A stretch of 64,000 bases of DNA from Lasiosphaeris hirsuta. Its lineage: Eukaryota; Ascomycota; Sordariomycetes; Sordariales; Lasiosphaeriaceae. The notes under the pieces were generated by a model. It saw only the letters and a list, made by a program, of their open reading frames with translations. It searched no databases and was not told the origin of the DNA. The stretch is taken from assembly GCA_030549175.1 (NCBI GenBank), contig JAUKUA010000005.1, forward strand, positions 4,928,281 to 4,992,280, read 5' to 3'. Position 1 is the first letter of the stretch, and every line of letters starts with the position of its first letter. A program made the position numbers and the translations under genes. Shown one piece after another: positions 20,245 to 32,059 of this stretch.

Positions 20245-20688
20245 ATGGAACAAGCTCACGCCAAAGAAAGTGAGCAATTGTCGGGCCAGGTCTCATTGCT
20301 TCTCAAACAGTTAAGTGGTGTGGACCGTGGCCCGAAAGGATTGAGCGATTTGTGGAAAAACGCCCAACAAGCCGTACCAAACTCGGTGGAGAAGACGTTA
20401 TTGGAAGCTGGGTTCGGAGTTTGGCTTGCTTACATTTGTACGAAACGTAGTGCCGAAAACAAAGACAAGTTTGCTGGCAAAGCTGCTCGCGATTTGGTTA
20501 CCAACCTTGAAACACAAATCGGTCTACGCTTTGAGTTATGCTTGTATGGTAGAAGTACATTGCCGCACGCTGAACCACACGCGCTCCGATGTAGCTTATC
20601 ATTAACACAAAAACAGGATACATGTAGCGGAAAAAAGGGCCATCTAACCCGAGGTTGGGGTACTACGCCGCGACGCTCTCGTCTTTAA
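20245..20688 (+). CDS. Small hypothetical protein next to the transposon boundary
   Basis: A 147-aa ORF. Residues 1-95 look protein-like and helical (SGQVSLLLKQLSGVDRGPKG..., then VEKTLLEAGFGVWLAYICTK and DKFAGKAARDLVTNLETQIG). The remainder is basic and low-quality (SLSLTQKQDTCSGKKGHLTR), as if reading past a lost 3' end or an unrecognised intron. The ORF stops ~110 bp before retrotransposon A's LTR, so the original gene may have been disturbed by this junction. I do not recognise a family. Confidence 0.4.
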   Translation: MEQAHAKESEQLSGQVSLLLKQLSGVDRGPKGLSDLWKNAQQAVPNSVEKTLLEAGFGVWLAYICTKRSAENKDKFAGKAARDLVTNLETQIGLRFELCLYGRSTLPHAEPHALRCSLSLTQKQDTCSGKKGHLTRGWGTTPRRSRL

Positions 20689-20801
20689 CTATAAACTCGG
20701 CCCCTAATTAGTTAGGTCACATAACCATTTAAAAGAAAAAAAAAGAAAAACACATGGTAAGGCCCTCCCCCTCCTAATTATCTAAATTGAAGGTAGAGTG
20801 C

Positions 20802-22131
20802 TGTGACACAGGCCAGTCCGCGGAGGTCTGGGGTGTGACAACCGCAAGGTGAGGTATCAGGTGAAGGGTCAGTCTACAGAGCTTTAACCTTTTCCTAACT
20901 CTCGACTCAACCGTTCGGCGAACCACCCCGACAATTGCTGTTGGTCTAGTTCAGAGCTTTCACACGACGAACTTAGAGACTTGATCTTCGCAAGGCTTAA
21001 TAAAGCTCAAGGTCCGATTCAGAGGTTTAGAACAGAACGGTAAGGGAGTTAACTGTCGCAATACAAAGTGGTGGAAAGCCAGGGAGAAGGAGGTTCAGGG
21101 AGATAGAATGATCCAACAGGAGATAAGGCACAATACTTCGCAGTTACAAGTTAGGAGAAACAGAAGGGTTCACAAGGTTATATTACCCCTCAGCTTCACT
21201 GAAGTTCAGCTGATAATCTTTCTAGGTTTGTCCAAAGAGAACTAGGGAGCTTCTTCCTCTCGAGGATCCATCGTAGCGTACCTGTCTTATTTATGGAAGG
21301 CTATGTATAAGATACAAGGATACTAAAATACCTAGAAGATCTTTCTAACCGCCCGTCGGTCCCGAATCTCCTTTCTAGCCGCCCGTCTCTTATACCTTAC
21401 AAATTAGCGGCTATAAGCTAAGTAAAGCCGGCCTATCATATGTTAGTCCACGGCCGGTATCAGTACTTATCTATACAGCTCTAACGGCATAGTATCTATT
21501 ACTATAGGTGTTCCTTCACGTCCTTGGTACTTACGTTAGCCACAGTACTGTTAGGTTGATCCCCGGGTCGGCTATTACAACAACGGTTCCCTTCGTGACT
21601 TACACGTGGGAGTCACGGCTACCTATCACCACTGAAGCTAGACTCCGGAGAACGTCGGGTTCTAGGTCTTCTAAAGGAATACTAGTAATAACGAGGAGGT
21701 CCATGATTCGAAAGACTAACTATAGGATCTTAGTTGACTATATAAGCCTTGATCACGATATTAAGGTTAAGTAGCTTGTCCATGACAAATCTGAAGTCTA
21801 ATAACGTTACCTAACGCAGATAAGATCCGTTGTACGGCTACTTTAGCTTATAAGTAGCTTTAGGTATTCCGTTACGACCCGTAGGTACTTAGGAAAGTCC
21901 GTTGACCTATATATCGGCTAAATAGGCTATTAGTTATACATAGGAGTATGTTTTGAGATTAGGCTATATTAAAGCTATCCTCTATAATAGTTTCCTTATC
22001 TATATAATTTATAATAGTTACTTATAGGTCAATAGGTATATACTTCTTATATATAGTTCGTACTGTTAATATATAACTCAGTTAAGGAGGTCAGTAACCT
22101 TGTTAACCTAGGTAAACTTATTAGTATGATA
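20802..22131 (-). repeat. 3' LTR of element A (about 1,330 bp)
   Basis: Starts TGTGACAC and ends GTATGATA, the reverse complement of the TGTCA(C/T)A...TGTCACA borders seen in the other copies. Adjacent to it on the internal side is the polypurine tract, seen as CTATCCCCCCTCC on the plus strand. The first ~270 bp (gene side) keep many CpA sites, while the rest is AT-shifted. Confidence 0.85.
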
Positions 22132-22139
22132 CTATCCCC

Positions 22140-25100
22140 CCTCCTATAAAGACTCGCCTTAAGTCCTAAGGTTAATAACCCTAAGGTCTCTTAGCTTACG
22201 TAGGTACTTAACGTGAAAGTCCTAAAGTTCCTAGGTGTCAAAAAAGTACTCGTATAGTTCCTAAGTCTAATCCTTCTCTTTAGGATATCCCTTCTATTTA
22301 ACGAGATACTTCACTATCCTTTTCTAGGTACGGAAGTTTATGATTTCTTCTACTACAAATTTCTTAAAGTAAACGTCTCTTACTTACTCTAAGACTTAAA
22401 TAAGGTTAAGGATTAGCTAGGAGCCGGTTCGGAAAGGTTCAATGAAAAAGACATAAAAGATAAGATAAATTTTCTAATACTCCGGAAGTTTAAGTTTTAC
22501 GGCTATAGAAGATACTACCTTAGAAATCTTAAACGGGCTTAGTAGCTTCCTATCTAGTTTCTTAGAAGGTCTCTTAGTCTTAATATTCCATATGTTAAGT
22601 ATTACTAGTTACTTTTTTTTAAAAGAAGATACTTCCGTCTTCTTCTTATTTATATACTTCTTTATCCGTTCCTAAGATTCTTTAAGGGTTTCGTAAAGGT
22701 TCTCATAGACCATTGTCATCTAGTATACTATAATCTCACTGTATAGGTTACACGTAGATTCGTTAGGTAGATTGTTTATGGCCAGATGATATCTGTAATT
22801 AACATAGAACGGGGAGTTGTTAATAGAAGTTAATCTAGTATTATTCTACGCGAATTTAGCTATAGATAATAGGATATCTTAGTTATTTATCTCGTAGTTA
22901 ACGAAAGCCCTAAGATAAGCTTCGATATGTTAATTAAGACGTTTAGTCTAGTTATCTATTTTAAGATAGAACGAAGTTGATATCTTTGGTTTAACTCCGA
23001 TATATTTAAGGAAGTTATGCCATAGGCCTACGTTAAACTAGGAATCCCGATCGGAGATAATACTAGTAGGTATGCCGTGATATTTCTAATATTCATAGGT
23101 AAAAATTAAGATTAAGTCTTTTATCTTCTTAGTATTGTCTTTTAAAGAGATAAAATATATCATTTTAGTAAAGGTATTAACAATGACCCAGAAGAAACTA
23201 TATCTATTAGAGAGAGGAAGGTCCGTTATGAAGTTTATTAAAATGAGCCTCTAAGGAAAGTATTCTAGTTCGATAGGATAAAGTAGTTCGAAAAGAAAGT
23301 AGCGTCTTAGCTTGTTACTTTAACACTCATGATAAGAGCGTACAAAGTTAGCGACGTCCTTCTCGAGATTTTACTAGAACATATACCGTCTAATAAGTTT
23401 AGCGGTTTTATCTATACCTATATGGCCTACCACTTTAGTATCATATTCGGAGTAGATGATCTAGATCTTAAGTTCTTTATTATCAAAGATCTAAATACGA
23501 TTTTTTATGAATAAGATTTTATCCTCGTTAGTTACATCTTTTCTAAGGGAAACTAAAGCCTCTTAATACGTTTTATCTATAGAAGTAGTAGTCCGGATTT
23601 ACTTAAAAAATTCTTTATTTTACTTTAGTATCGAAATGTTATAGAGACGTACTTTTGAAAGTATAAACGTAAGAACTTTAAAGTGTAAGAAATATTCTTT
23701 ATTTAAAATAGAGGTTATCGGTTAGTTTTTATCCTTCCTTTTCGGAAGATATTCTTCGTGCCATAAGAAAGTATCTACCTTAGTATTTTATATACCGGGA
23801 TAGAAATTAATAACGAAATCGAAGGTAGCGAGCTACTGAGCCTATCGGGCTTAGCGGCGGTTAAGGACCTTTACGATTTAGAAGTATTCTAGATTACGGT
23901 AGTCTAAGAAGACTTCGATACGGTATTTAGCTTCCTTAAGGTAATGTCTCTAACATTAGAAGTAATCAACTATCGTTAGGAGTTCCTTATCGTAGATCTC
24001 GTAGTTAGTTTCTATAGGAATTAACTTTCTCGAGTAAAACATTATAAGATATATCTGTCACACTGGTAGGCTTACCTAGGTCAACAAGGGTCATCAACCT
24101 CCTTGACCAAGCACCAGCGGTACGAACCACACACAAGAAGCACATACCCATTGACCTACGAACATTCATCACGGATCACGTAGATAAGGGAACCATCACA
24201 GAGGATGGCCATAACGTAGCTCAAACTCGGGACACGATCCCACGTGTGGCTAATGGCCTATTCAGCCGGTACACAGGTCAGCGGATTCTCATAAGCGCCC
24301 ACGGGTTGTGATGGAACGCCTAGAACCACTCATAAGCCAGAGCAGCCGTACAAACGGATCTCACCCGTACTAGGCAACGTCATTAGACTTTAGATTTGTC
24401 ATGGACAAGCCATTCAACCTCAGTATCGTGGTCAGGGCCTACACAGTTAGCCTAGACCCTACAGCTAGTCTTTCGAATCATGGACCTTCCCACTATCGCT
24501 GGCATCCCTTTGGAAGACCTAGAACCCGATGTTCTCCGGAGTCTAGCTTCAGTAGCGACAGGTAGCCGCGACCCCCGCGTATGAGTCATAAAGGGAACCG
24601 TTACTGTAACAACCGACCAGGGGATCAACCTAACAGTACTATGGCTAACGTAAGTACCAAGGACGTGAAGGAATACCTACAGCGATAGACACCATGTTAC
24701 TAGAGCTGTATGGATAAGTACTGATACCGCCCGTGGACTAACGTATGATAGGCCGGCTTTACTTAGCTTGTAACTACTAATTTATAGGGCGTAAGAGACG
24801 GCCGGCCGGAAAGGAGATTCGGGACCGACAGGTGGCTAGGAGGACCCTTTAGGTATTTTAGTATCCTTATATTTTGTACATAGCCTCCCATAAGTAAAGT
24901 AGGTATACTACGATAGATCCTCAAGAGGAAGAAGCTCCCCAGTTCTCTTTGGACAAACCTAGAAAGATTATCAGCTGAACTTTAGTAAAGCTAAGGGGTA
25001 ATATAACCTTATGAACCCTTCTATTTCTCTCGACTTACAACTACGAAGTATTATGTCTTATCCTCTGTTAGATCAATCTATCTCCCTGAACCTCCTTCTC

Positions 25101-26219
25101 CCTGGCTCTCTACCACTTTACATTACGACAGTTAACTCCCTCACCGTTCTGTTCTAAACCTCTGAATCGGACCTTAAGCTTTATTAAGCCTTACAAAGAT
25201 CAAGTCCCTAAGTTCGTCGTGTAAAAGCTCTGAACTAGACCAACAGCAATTGTCGGGGTGGTTCGTTGAACGGTTAAGTCGAGAGTAAGGAAAAGGTTAA
25301 AGCTCTACAGTCTGACTCTTCATTTGATATCTCACCTTGTGGTTGTCACACCCCAGACCTTCTAGGGCTGGCCTATATCACAATATCCTACCGTTATTTT
25401 ACTTCTGTGATATTATTTCTCCTAATATGTAGTTTAATATGTTAGGCTCGATAATAGGTAGTCTATTAGGGTTAAAATAAACTAAAACAAGGGCTTTAAT
25501 AAAGGCTTTTTTTAATACTTTAAATACTATGTTTATTTAGTTATTTTATATCTAGGTTTTTTAGGTAAGGTTTATGGAATTAGTAAGTAGTTTGATAATA
25601 CGTGAGTAGCCTTTGATATAGTACCTATAGAAGTTTACGAATCTATTGAATTACTAGACTCCTTTTACCGATTTTAGTTGTTCCTATGAAAGGATATATT
25701 TTACCTTATCTTTTAACATTACGATATCCTTAGTATTAATGATATAGCCTAGGTATTTCAATTCCTTAGTATCCTATATACATTTAGTAAGGTTAATAGT
25801 AAGGTTATACTCTTAAAGTCGCTTAAGGACTTCGACGACAATTCTATCGTGTTTCTTTTTTAAACTTATATAGATGAGGAGGTTATTAATGTAGGACAGG
25901 AAGCCTTAATCGGTAAGATCTCGAAAGATATGATTTATTATATCTTAAAAGGTAGTAGGAGTATTAGTAAAGCCGAAAGATATTACGTTAAACTTAAAAA
26001 GACCGTAATAGGTTTGGAATGTTATTTTCTACTCGTAGCTTTCCTTTATCTGGATCAAATTGAAACCTAACTTTAGATCTATCTTTATAAAGATAACAGA
26101 TCTAGCGAAGGCGTCTTAAAGTTCGGTGATCAGAGGTAGCGGGTAGTGGTTCTTAACAGTTTGTTCGTTGATCTTTCGATAGTCGACTATAAGACGGAGA
26201 TTTTCCAAATCTCTTATAG
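22140..26219 (-). pseudogene. pol of element A (RT, RNase H, integrase, chromodomain), RIP-killed
   Basis: Read on the minus strand and split by the solo LTR. The reverse transcriptase shows a Y-I-N-N-L-L-I-Y-I-S version of the catalytic YxDD box near 25870-25895. The RT start near 26210 corresponds to position ~45006 of element C. The integrase core lies at ~22800-23520 and a chromodomain-like EEIIN..YLVK..GYPKEKD segment at ~22255-22360. TAG/TAA stops recur where C has Trp or Gln codons. Non-functional. Confidence 0.75.
24056..25382 (+). mobile_element. Solo LTR (1,327 bp) inserted in element A, 5-bp TSD ATATC
   Basis: Begins TGTCACACTGG, ends TATATCACA, and is flanked on both sides by ATATC (24051-24055 and 25383-25387). 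Element A's pol continues on either side. No internal region is present, so the element was reduced to one LTR by recombination. It retains more CpA dinucleotides than the other LTR copies, i.e. it is the least RIP-mutated copy. Confidence 0.9.
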
Positions 26220-27524
26220 TGTCACACTGGTAGGCTCACCTAGGTCAACAAGGTTATCGACCCCCTTGACCGAGCCACACACCAGCGGCACGAACCACAC
26301 ACAAGAAGTACATATCTATCACGGATCACGTAAACCATCACAGAGAAGGACTATAACGTGTCTTAACCTCAGGATACGATCCCACACGTAGCTCATGGCC
26401 TATTCAGCCGACACGTAGGTCAACGGATTCTCCTAAGTACCCACGGGTTATAACGGAATGCCCAGAACCACTCACAAGCTAGAGTAGCCGTACAATAGAT
26501 CCCGCCCGTACTAGGTAACGTCATCAGACTTTAGATTTGTCATAGACAAGCCATTTAACCTCAGTATCGTAGTTAGGGCCTACACGGTCAGCCTAAAGCC
26601 TACAGCTAGTCTTTCGAATTATGGACCTCCCCGTTATCGCTAGTATTTCTTTGGAAGACTTGGAACCCGACGTTCTCCGAAGTCTAGCTTTAGTAATGAC
26701 AGGTAGCCACAACTCCCGCGCATAAGTTACGAAGGGAACCGTTACTGTGATAGCCGACCGAGGGATCAACCTAACAGTACTATGACTAACGTAAGTACTA
26801 AGGACGTGAAGGAATATCTATAGCAATAGATACCATGCCGCTAGAGCTGTATGGATAGGTACTAATACCGGCCATGGACCAATATGTGATGGGCCGGCTT
26901 TACTTAGCTTATAGCCGCTGATTTGTAGGGCGCGAGAGATAGACGGCTAGAAAGGAGATTCGGGACTGACGGGTGGCTAGGAGGATCCTTTAGGTATTCT
27001 AGTATCCTTGTATTTTATATATAGCCTTTTATAAGTAGAGTAGGTATGCTACGACGGATCTTCGAGAGAAAGAAGTTCCTTAATTTTCTTTAGATAAACC
27101 TAAAAAGATTATCAGTTAAACTTTAGTAAAGTTAAGGGGTAATATAACTTTGTGAACCTTTTTATTTTTCTTAACTTATAACTACGAAGTATTATGTCTT
27201 ATCTACTGTTAGATTATTCTATCTCTTTAAACCTCTTTCTCCCTAGCTCTCTACTACTTTATATTATGACAGTTAACTTCCTTACCGTTCTGTTCTAAAC
27301 CTTTGAATCGGACCTTGAGCTTTATTAAAGCCTTACGAAGATTAAGTCTCTAAGTTCCTCGTGTAAAAGTTCTAAACTAGACTAATAGTAATTGTTAGGA
27401 TAGTTCGCTAAACGGTTAAGTCGAGAGTAAGGAAAAGGTTAAAACTTTACAGTCCGACTCTCTAGTTGATATTTCATCTTATGGTTGTTACACCTTAGAC
27501 TCTCACGGACTAGCCTATGTCACA
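26220..27524 (+). repeat. 5' LTR of element B (1,305 bp)
   Basis: TGTCACACTGG...CCTATGTCACA, followed by GATAATCTTTCTT, the same internal start as element C. Flanks do not form a matching TSD because B's other end is missing. Confidence 0.85.
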
Positions 27525-28954
27525 GATAATCTTTCTTTTCCTACGAACTATCCTTTTACCTACCATTCCATTCATAATAGCCGGTAATTCTATGTTATAT
27601 TCGGCCGTACTCCGGGGCTGGGAAACCGAACCTAACCCCGGGACCGACCTTATAATCTAGGAACCTTCCGAAATAGAAATACAAACTATTAAGAAGTTCC
27701 CTACATTCTTATCGAGCTTCGAAACCCTCGTTAAACTACCTTAATAGTTTATTTATCTTTATAATCAGGTCGCCGAAGCTTATAAAGAACTTTACTTCTT
27801 TATTAACAATATGTATGAAGATAAGGAAAGGCTCGATTTACTCGTTTTAATATTTATTATCTTAGTTATCGATTACTAGTCAATGGTATAGTATGTTAAG
27901 ACAAACTAATATGTCTTTAAAAGTACTCGGTAGGAATTAGAAGTTTCTTATACTACTTTTGATATTGAGGTCAACTAGAAATTAGCCCAATTTACTACTT
28001 AAACGGCCTAACGTAAGAAATCCCTTAATCTTATCGTTGTACGTACTAAGGCCCTCCGTAAGAAGATCGCTAAGTAAAAGCTATACTAAGTACGACAAAC
28101 CTAAAAATAGGAAACGTAGGCTCGAGAGTAAAACGTTAAGTTTGTTAGAGTTAAGGAACTCCTCCGTATCTAAGAGAAGAAACAAGCTCGATAAGATTAT
28201 CATAATACGGAATTCGGCTATTAGTCTACTACGGCCCAAAGCTAACTTAATTCCCTCATGGCACTTTAACAACCGGAAGTATTATAAATCCTAAAAGACT
28301 AAGAATTGTTCGATTAGCTTAAGGCCTACTTTAATAATCTCGTCGAAGAAGCCTTCGTATTAAAGTTAACATGGATAAGGCCTCATAATAAGGAACAAAT
28401 TATCTAGAGAGTTATAATACGTTTATAGAAAACCTCATCTGTTAAACCCTTACAATGGCTATTATAACCGTTTAAATAATCAACCTCTATACGGTACTTC
28501 GACTAAGACGAAGACTTCCTCTTAGACCGTAACCTCTAAAGAAAGGCTACCCGGGAAATCTTAGTACGAGGCTAGAGATAGGTAGATAGTATGTAGAATT
28601 CTGATACTAAAATGAGAAGTGGACATATAGGAGGAAACTTACCTTTCCGTTATACTAAGATAGGAATGTTACCTTCTCTAGATAACGGTAATAATAATAA
28701 CGACTCTGATAACAATCTTTATTATATAAGTCTACCTCCCGGCCCTCCTGGACTACTAGGAGGCCTACCGGGGCCCCCGGAACTCCCAGGACCTCAGGGT
28801 CTAGGTTCCCGGAGCCCTTTACTCCTATGTGACTTTATAGCAATCCTTTTCGACCTTATCCGTACTAACTAAGACTTAATTCGTAATAATATTAATGTAA
28901 TTTAGGAATCTCACGGGTAAGATGCCGCCGTAACCATGGTAAAACCTAAAAAGT
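27525..28954 (+). pseudogene. gag of element B, 5' part, RIP-killed
   Basis: Aligns by eye with 41,674-43,110 of element C. The best-preserved stretch (28612-28872, 86 codons) has a collagen-like Pro/Gly linker (PPGPPGLLGGLPGPPELPG). Stops are mainly TAG/TAA. It continues after element D at 38,632. Confidence 0.7.
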
Positions 28955-28959
28955 ATAAT

Positions 28960-29193
28960 TGTTACGTGGAAAAATGTAGATAGCCTAGCTAGGTTAGTCC
29001 GTTGTGCGTAGTCCCTGCGCTCAATTGAGTACAGGGGGTGCGCTGCCATATAATGGCAGCGCGCCCTCCAGACTGATTGCCAACGGGCCATCCTTTACAA
29101 ATTATTTATACTACCATATAATATGTCATGTCAGTGTTCATGTGAAGGACTACCAAAGTAACGCTTACACAAGCGGTCCTTTTGACCGTAGCA
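28960..29193 (+). repeat. 5' LTR of element D (234 bp)
   Basis: Nearly all differences from the 3' LTR are C/T or G/A transitions, with the 5' copy keeping the G/C state. It contains a 12-bp hairpin GCTGCCATATAATGGCAGC. Confidence 0.9.
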
Positions 29194-29308
29194 AGTGGTG
29201 CCCCCACACGGGATCGGATAGACCTCATCAGTCAATTTGACGCCTCCGGGACCAATACCAGCTTGTACCACGTTATAATAAAGACAACGACAACGTCAAC
29301 GTCAACAG

Positions 29309-29405
29309 TACGAAGGCTCTTAACTGAGTCGGCGGCCTACTGTTGAGACAACAACGACAACGCGCGCGTTAACGGCACGAAGGCTCTTAACTGAGTCGGC
29401 GACCT
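29309..29405 (+). repeat. Direct repeat in the leader of element D (2 units, ~60 bp apart)
   Basis: ACGAAGGCTCTTAACTGAG followed by TCGGCGRCCT occurs at ~29310 and again at ~29370, separated by CAACAACGACAAC-type simple sequence. Confidence 0.75.
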
Positions 29406-29406
29406 G

Positions 29407-29694
29407 TTGTTAAAACAACAAGACAAGCGGATACATATTGTTGAGCTCTACGAAGCCCAACAGGTGTTCGACTACATCTCTAAGAATCCGAGAGTCAAGT
29501 GGTGGACCAGCGCAAAGCCGGAGCGCAAGCAAGTACTCGTGGCGTTAGCAAGCCTAATTTTTCTCACCAACGGAACATTTACCCACTCAAGAAGCCCCAT
29601 TCAGAACAGCTATCCAAACGCCTGGAACGTTGATAATCACATTCCGAAAGAGCGCTTTAAAACTCTGGTCGACAACTACCTTCAAGGAGTATAG
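29407..29694 (+). CDS. Intact 95-codon ORF in the 5' part of element D
   Basis: Reads MLKQQDKRIHIVELYEAQQV and ends PKERFKTLVDNYLQGV. It has no stop, a near-50% GC content and many CpA sites, unlike nearly everything around it. It may be the N-terminal part of gag, since it sits between the leader and the gag capsid-like region. I do not recognise its fold. Whether it is a functional ORF or a RIP-spared piece is open. Confidence 0.35.
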   Translation: MLKQQDKRIHIVELYEAQQVFDYISKNPRVKWWTSAKPERKQVLVALASLIFLTNGTFTHSRSPIQNSYPNAWNVDNHIPKERFKTLVDNYLQGV

Positions 29695-30199
29695 GAAGGC
29701 CTCTACCTAATACCAAAGTACTCGAGAACGGCGGAAACGCCAGAACCAAGGGGTACCTAACAGACCCTGACAACGCCACCGCCCACGGACCCAACACTCA
29801 GGGGTACGCTAACTATCCCACTACTAAGTAGCACGACACTAGTAGCTAGACGGGATATTATACCAGGGGAGTCCGATATTACATCGTAAGACGAAGGATT
29901 CTCACCCGTAACGCTAAGCGAAATAGCGGAAGACCATACGCCGGGGTAGGACCCGGATCTACTTGAGGATCGCGCTAACGAGTAACCCCCTGGTCTACCT
30001 CCATTTCCACCTCCGAGGCAATTGACAATTAAGAAGTAGCTTACGTAAATAATATAGATCATGTAGACATATCTTACGATTACCCTTGTAAGGACCAGTA
30101 TGCCGGCGACCGGCCCCGCGGCTTAAGTAAGCGCTCCGTTAGCGATGAGAGGCTCTAACTAGTAGATCTATTATGTCGGTCTCCTCTGGCCAAACGTGC

Positions 30200-31420
30200 C
30201 ACCGGAGAAAGACGGCAAGGCTTAACTGTTTTACGACGGTAAGTAGCTCTGTTACCGTGACATTCATCTTTAGACCACGTATGTTAAGAAAGCGGCCCTA
30301 GATCTAGATAGATATAGTATTCTTTATAAAGAACTGTTTTTATTATTTAGGGGATTAGCCCTCCAATGGTACAAGCTTCAATTGTCAACTAAGGACAAGG
30401 AGCACGTAAGACTAAGCGTCTTTAACTAGGTCATAATCATCCTTTAACAGTTTGGACTAAAGCCAGTAGACATAAAATGATAGTTTAGTTAACCTACGAG
30501 TAAGTTCAAGGCCAAAGATAACATTACCAGTAAGTTAGTCTGTATATACGTGATAGATTGTTTTAAGTACGTAAGAATATAGGGAGACAAGGAGGATTTC
30601 TAATTACTTACTAGGCTATATAACAACCTATACGAGGAATTACGCCAGCTCTATACTTAACTAACCGCTGAAGACACACTTCGTAATTACCTCGATAAGA
30701 TCGAAGAAAAGGTATTGGCATCTCGTGACACGTTAGTCGTCAAAGGAACGGTCACAAAAGTAACTAGGACGGTATTATATAATGACGATATCACGACTTA
30801 TAGTAACGATAATGTTAACTAGGCTGGTAGAGATAGAAGACGAGGTCAAACTAACGATTAAGGAAGATAAGTTATCTAACAAAGTAATAACGGCAATCGA
30901 GGGTACTCTAATAACAGAGGGTTATCCTCCGGTAACTAGAGAAGTAGACAACAAGGACGTTCGTACTTTAGTAACGTAAATAAACGTAGCCGTGATATGT
31001 ATCTACGCTAGGGATTTAACAACTAAGTACCTAGAGGTTTCTAGCTAGACCGAGTGTTCTAGAGGTAGCGGTACTACGGCTAACACCAACCTTATGACAA
31101 CGGTACTTTTACTTATATTAACGATAAGTTTATCTATGGAGAAAGTACTGACGTCTAGTAGTAGTATAAGTAACTTAAGGCCGAGAGGTATCACTTTATC
31201 AACGAAGAAAAATCGGAAGAGGACACTATTACTTTTTTTAACATTACGACGTCTCCTTTCCATTTAGCTTTCCTTCGTTCCCCCGTAGTACTAGGTAACC
31301 TCACCCGGTATAAGGTGTCTAATAAGAAAAAGTACAAATGTTCGAGTTGTACGGAAATATTCGACTATAGAAATAAGCTGTGGCGGCACATCCGGACGAA
31401 GTGTGTTAAATAACCGTGGA
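30200..31420 (+). pseudogene. gag of element D with a C2H2-type finger
   Basis: A capsid-like stretch is readable near 30330-30730 (RGLALQWYKLQLSTKDKEH..., later LYNNLYEELRQLYTQPTAED if TAG is read as the lost Gln). At ~31336-31410 it encodes KCSSCTEIFDYRNKLWRHIR followed by TKC, a C-x2-C-x12-H-x-R-x3-C finger rather than the usual CCHC knuckle. This kind of finger occurs in a group of fungal Ty3/gypsy polyproteins. RIP stops throughout. Confidence 0.65.
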
Positions 31421-32059
31421 AGCTAAAGGAAGGTTTAATCATACACTAGGAACCTAGGTTCCTAGAAGAGCCCGTGTCTCTCATACCTCCTATAAAGCCC
31501 GTGATCTTCAGGGAGTAAAGGTCCCTTACAGAACCTGTGACTCCGAGATAGCCTACCCGTTCAAGAGAAGAGCTAGAGAGCTCTGAGGAGTTGGAGGATA
31601 ATGGGAACGTGAGGATAAGTAAGAACGACGTGAGAAAGGTTCGTTTTAAATAGGTATCTATAAAAGATACGGAAAAGGAAAATAAAGGATTTATCACAAC
31701 CTAGAAAAGTCACTTAATAAAGGACTGAAGTAGTGATAACTTAAGTGATAAAGGAACTTACGTTATCCTCGAGGAAAGGTAGGTCATTAAAGTAAACTTA
31801 CTACTTCGCCCCGTGGGCTCTTAACACCCGAAAAAGTCCTATCTTCGAATTAACGTTAAAGTAGACTTAAATAATAAACTTACACACGTCTACTTTGACA
31901 CTAGTAGTTTAACTAACCTCGTCGATAAAAAGTGGATTTAGAAATAGGTACGCCATTTATACTGGGTACTATAGAAATCCCGTTTCGTTAAGGGAGTTAA
32001 CTTAAGAACTCGTATCGATAAGTAAGCCGAGTTCGATTTTTACATTCCCGGTATAACGT

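Larger units (their letters stand above)
20802..26219 (-). mobile_element. Element A: reverse-oriented Ty3/gypsy chromovirus, RIP-mutated, truncated
   Basis: The minus strand carries, from left to right, the 3' LTR (20802-22131), the polypurine tract (22132-~22145), then pol in reverse: a chromodomain, integrase, RNase H and reverse transcriptase. A solo LTR interrupts it at 24056-25382, and element B's 5' LTR replaces the rest at 26220. Compared with element C, A contains only the pol 3' two thirds plus the 3' LTR; gag and the 5' LTR are absent from the window. All frames are broken by TAG/TAA. Confidence 0.85.

Noticed and set aside
22600..22640. Short runs and spaced repeats in the AT-rich block that could suggest a CRISPR-like or replication-origin array
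   Set aside because: No regular spacer/repeat periodicity; simple consequence of RIP-driven AT enrichment, and the organism is eukaryotic.
23329..23514. Plus-strand 61-codon ORF in element A
   Set aside because: It is antisense to the integrase of the reverse-oriented element; a shadow of the dead pol gene.
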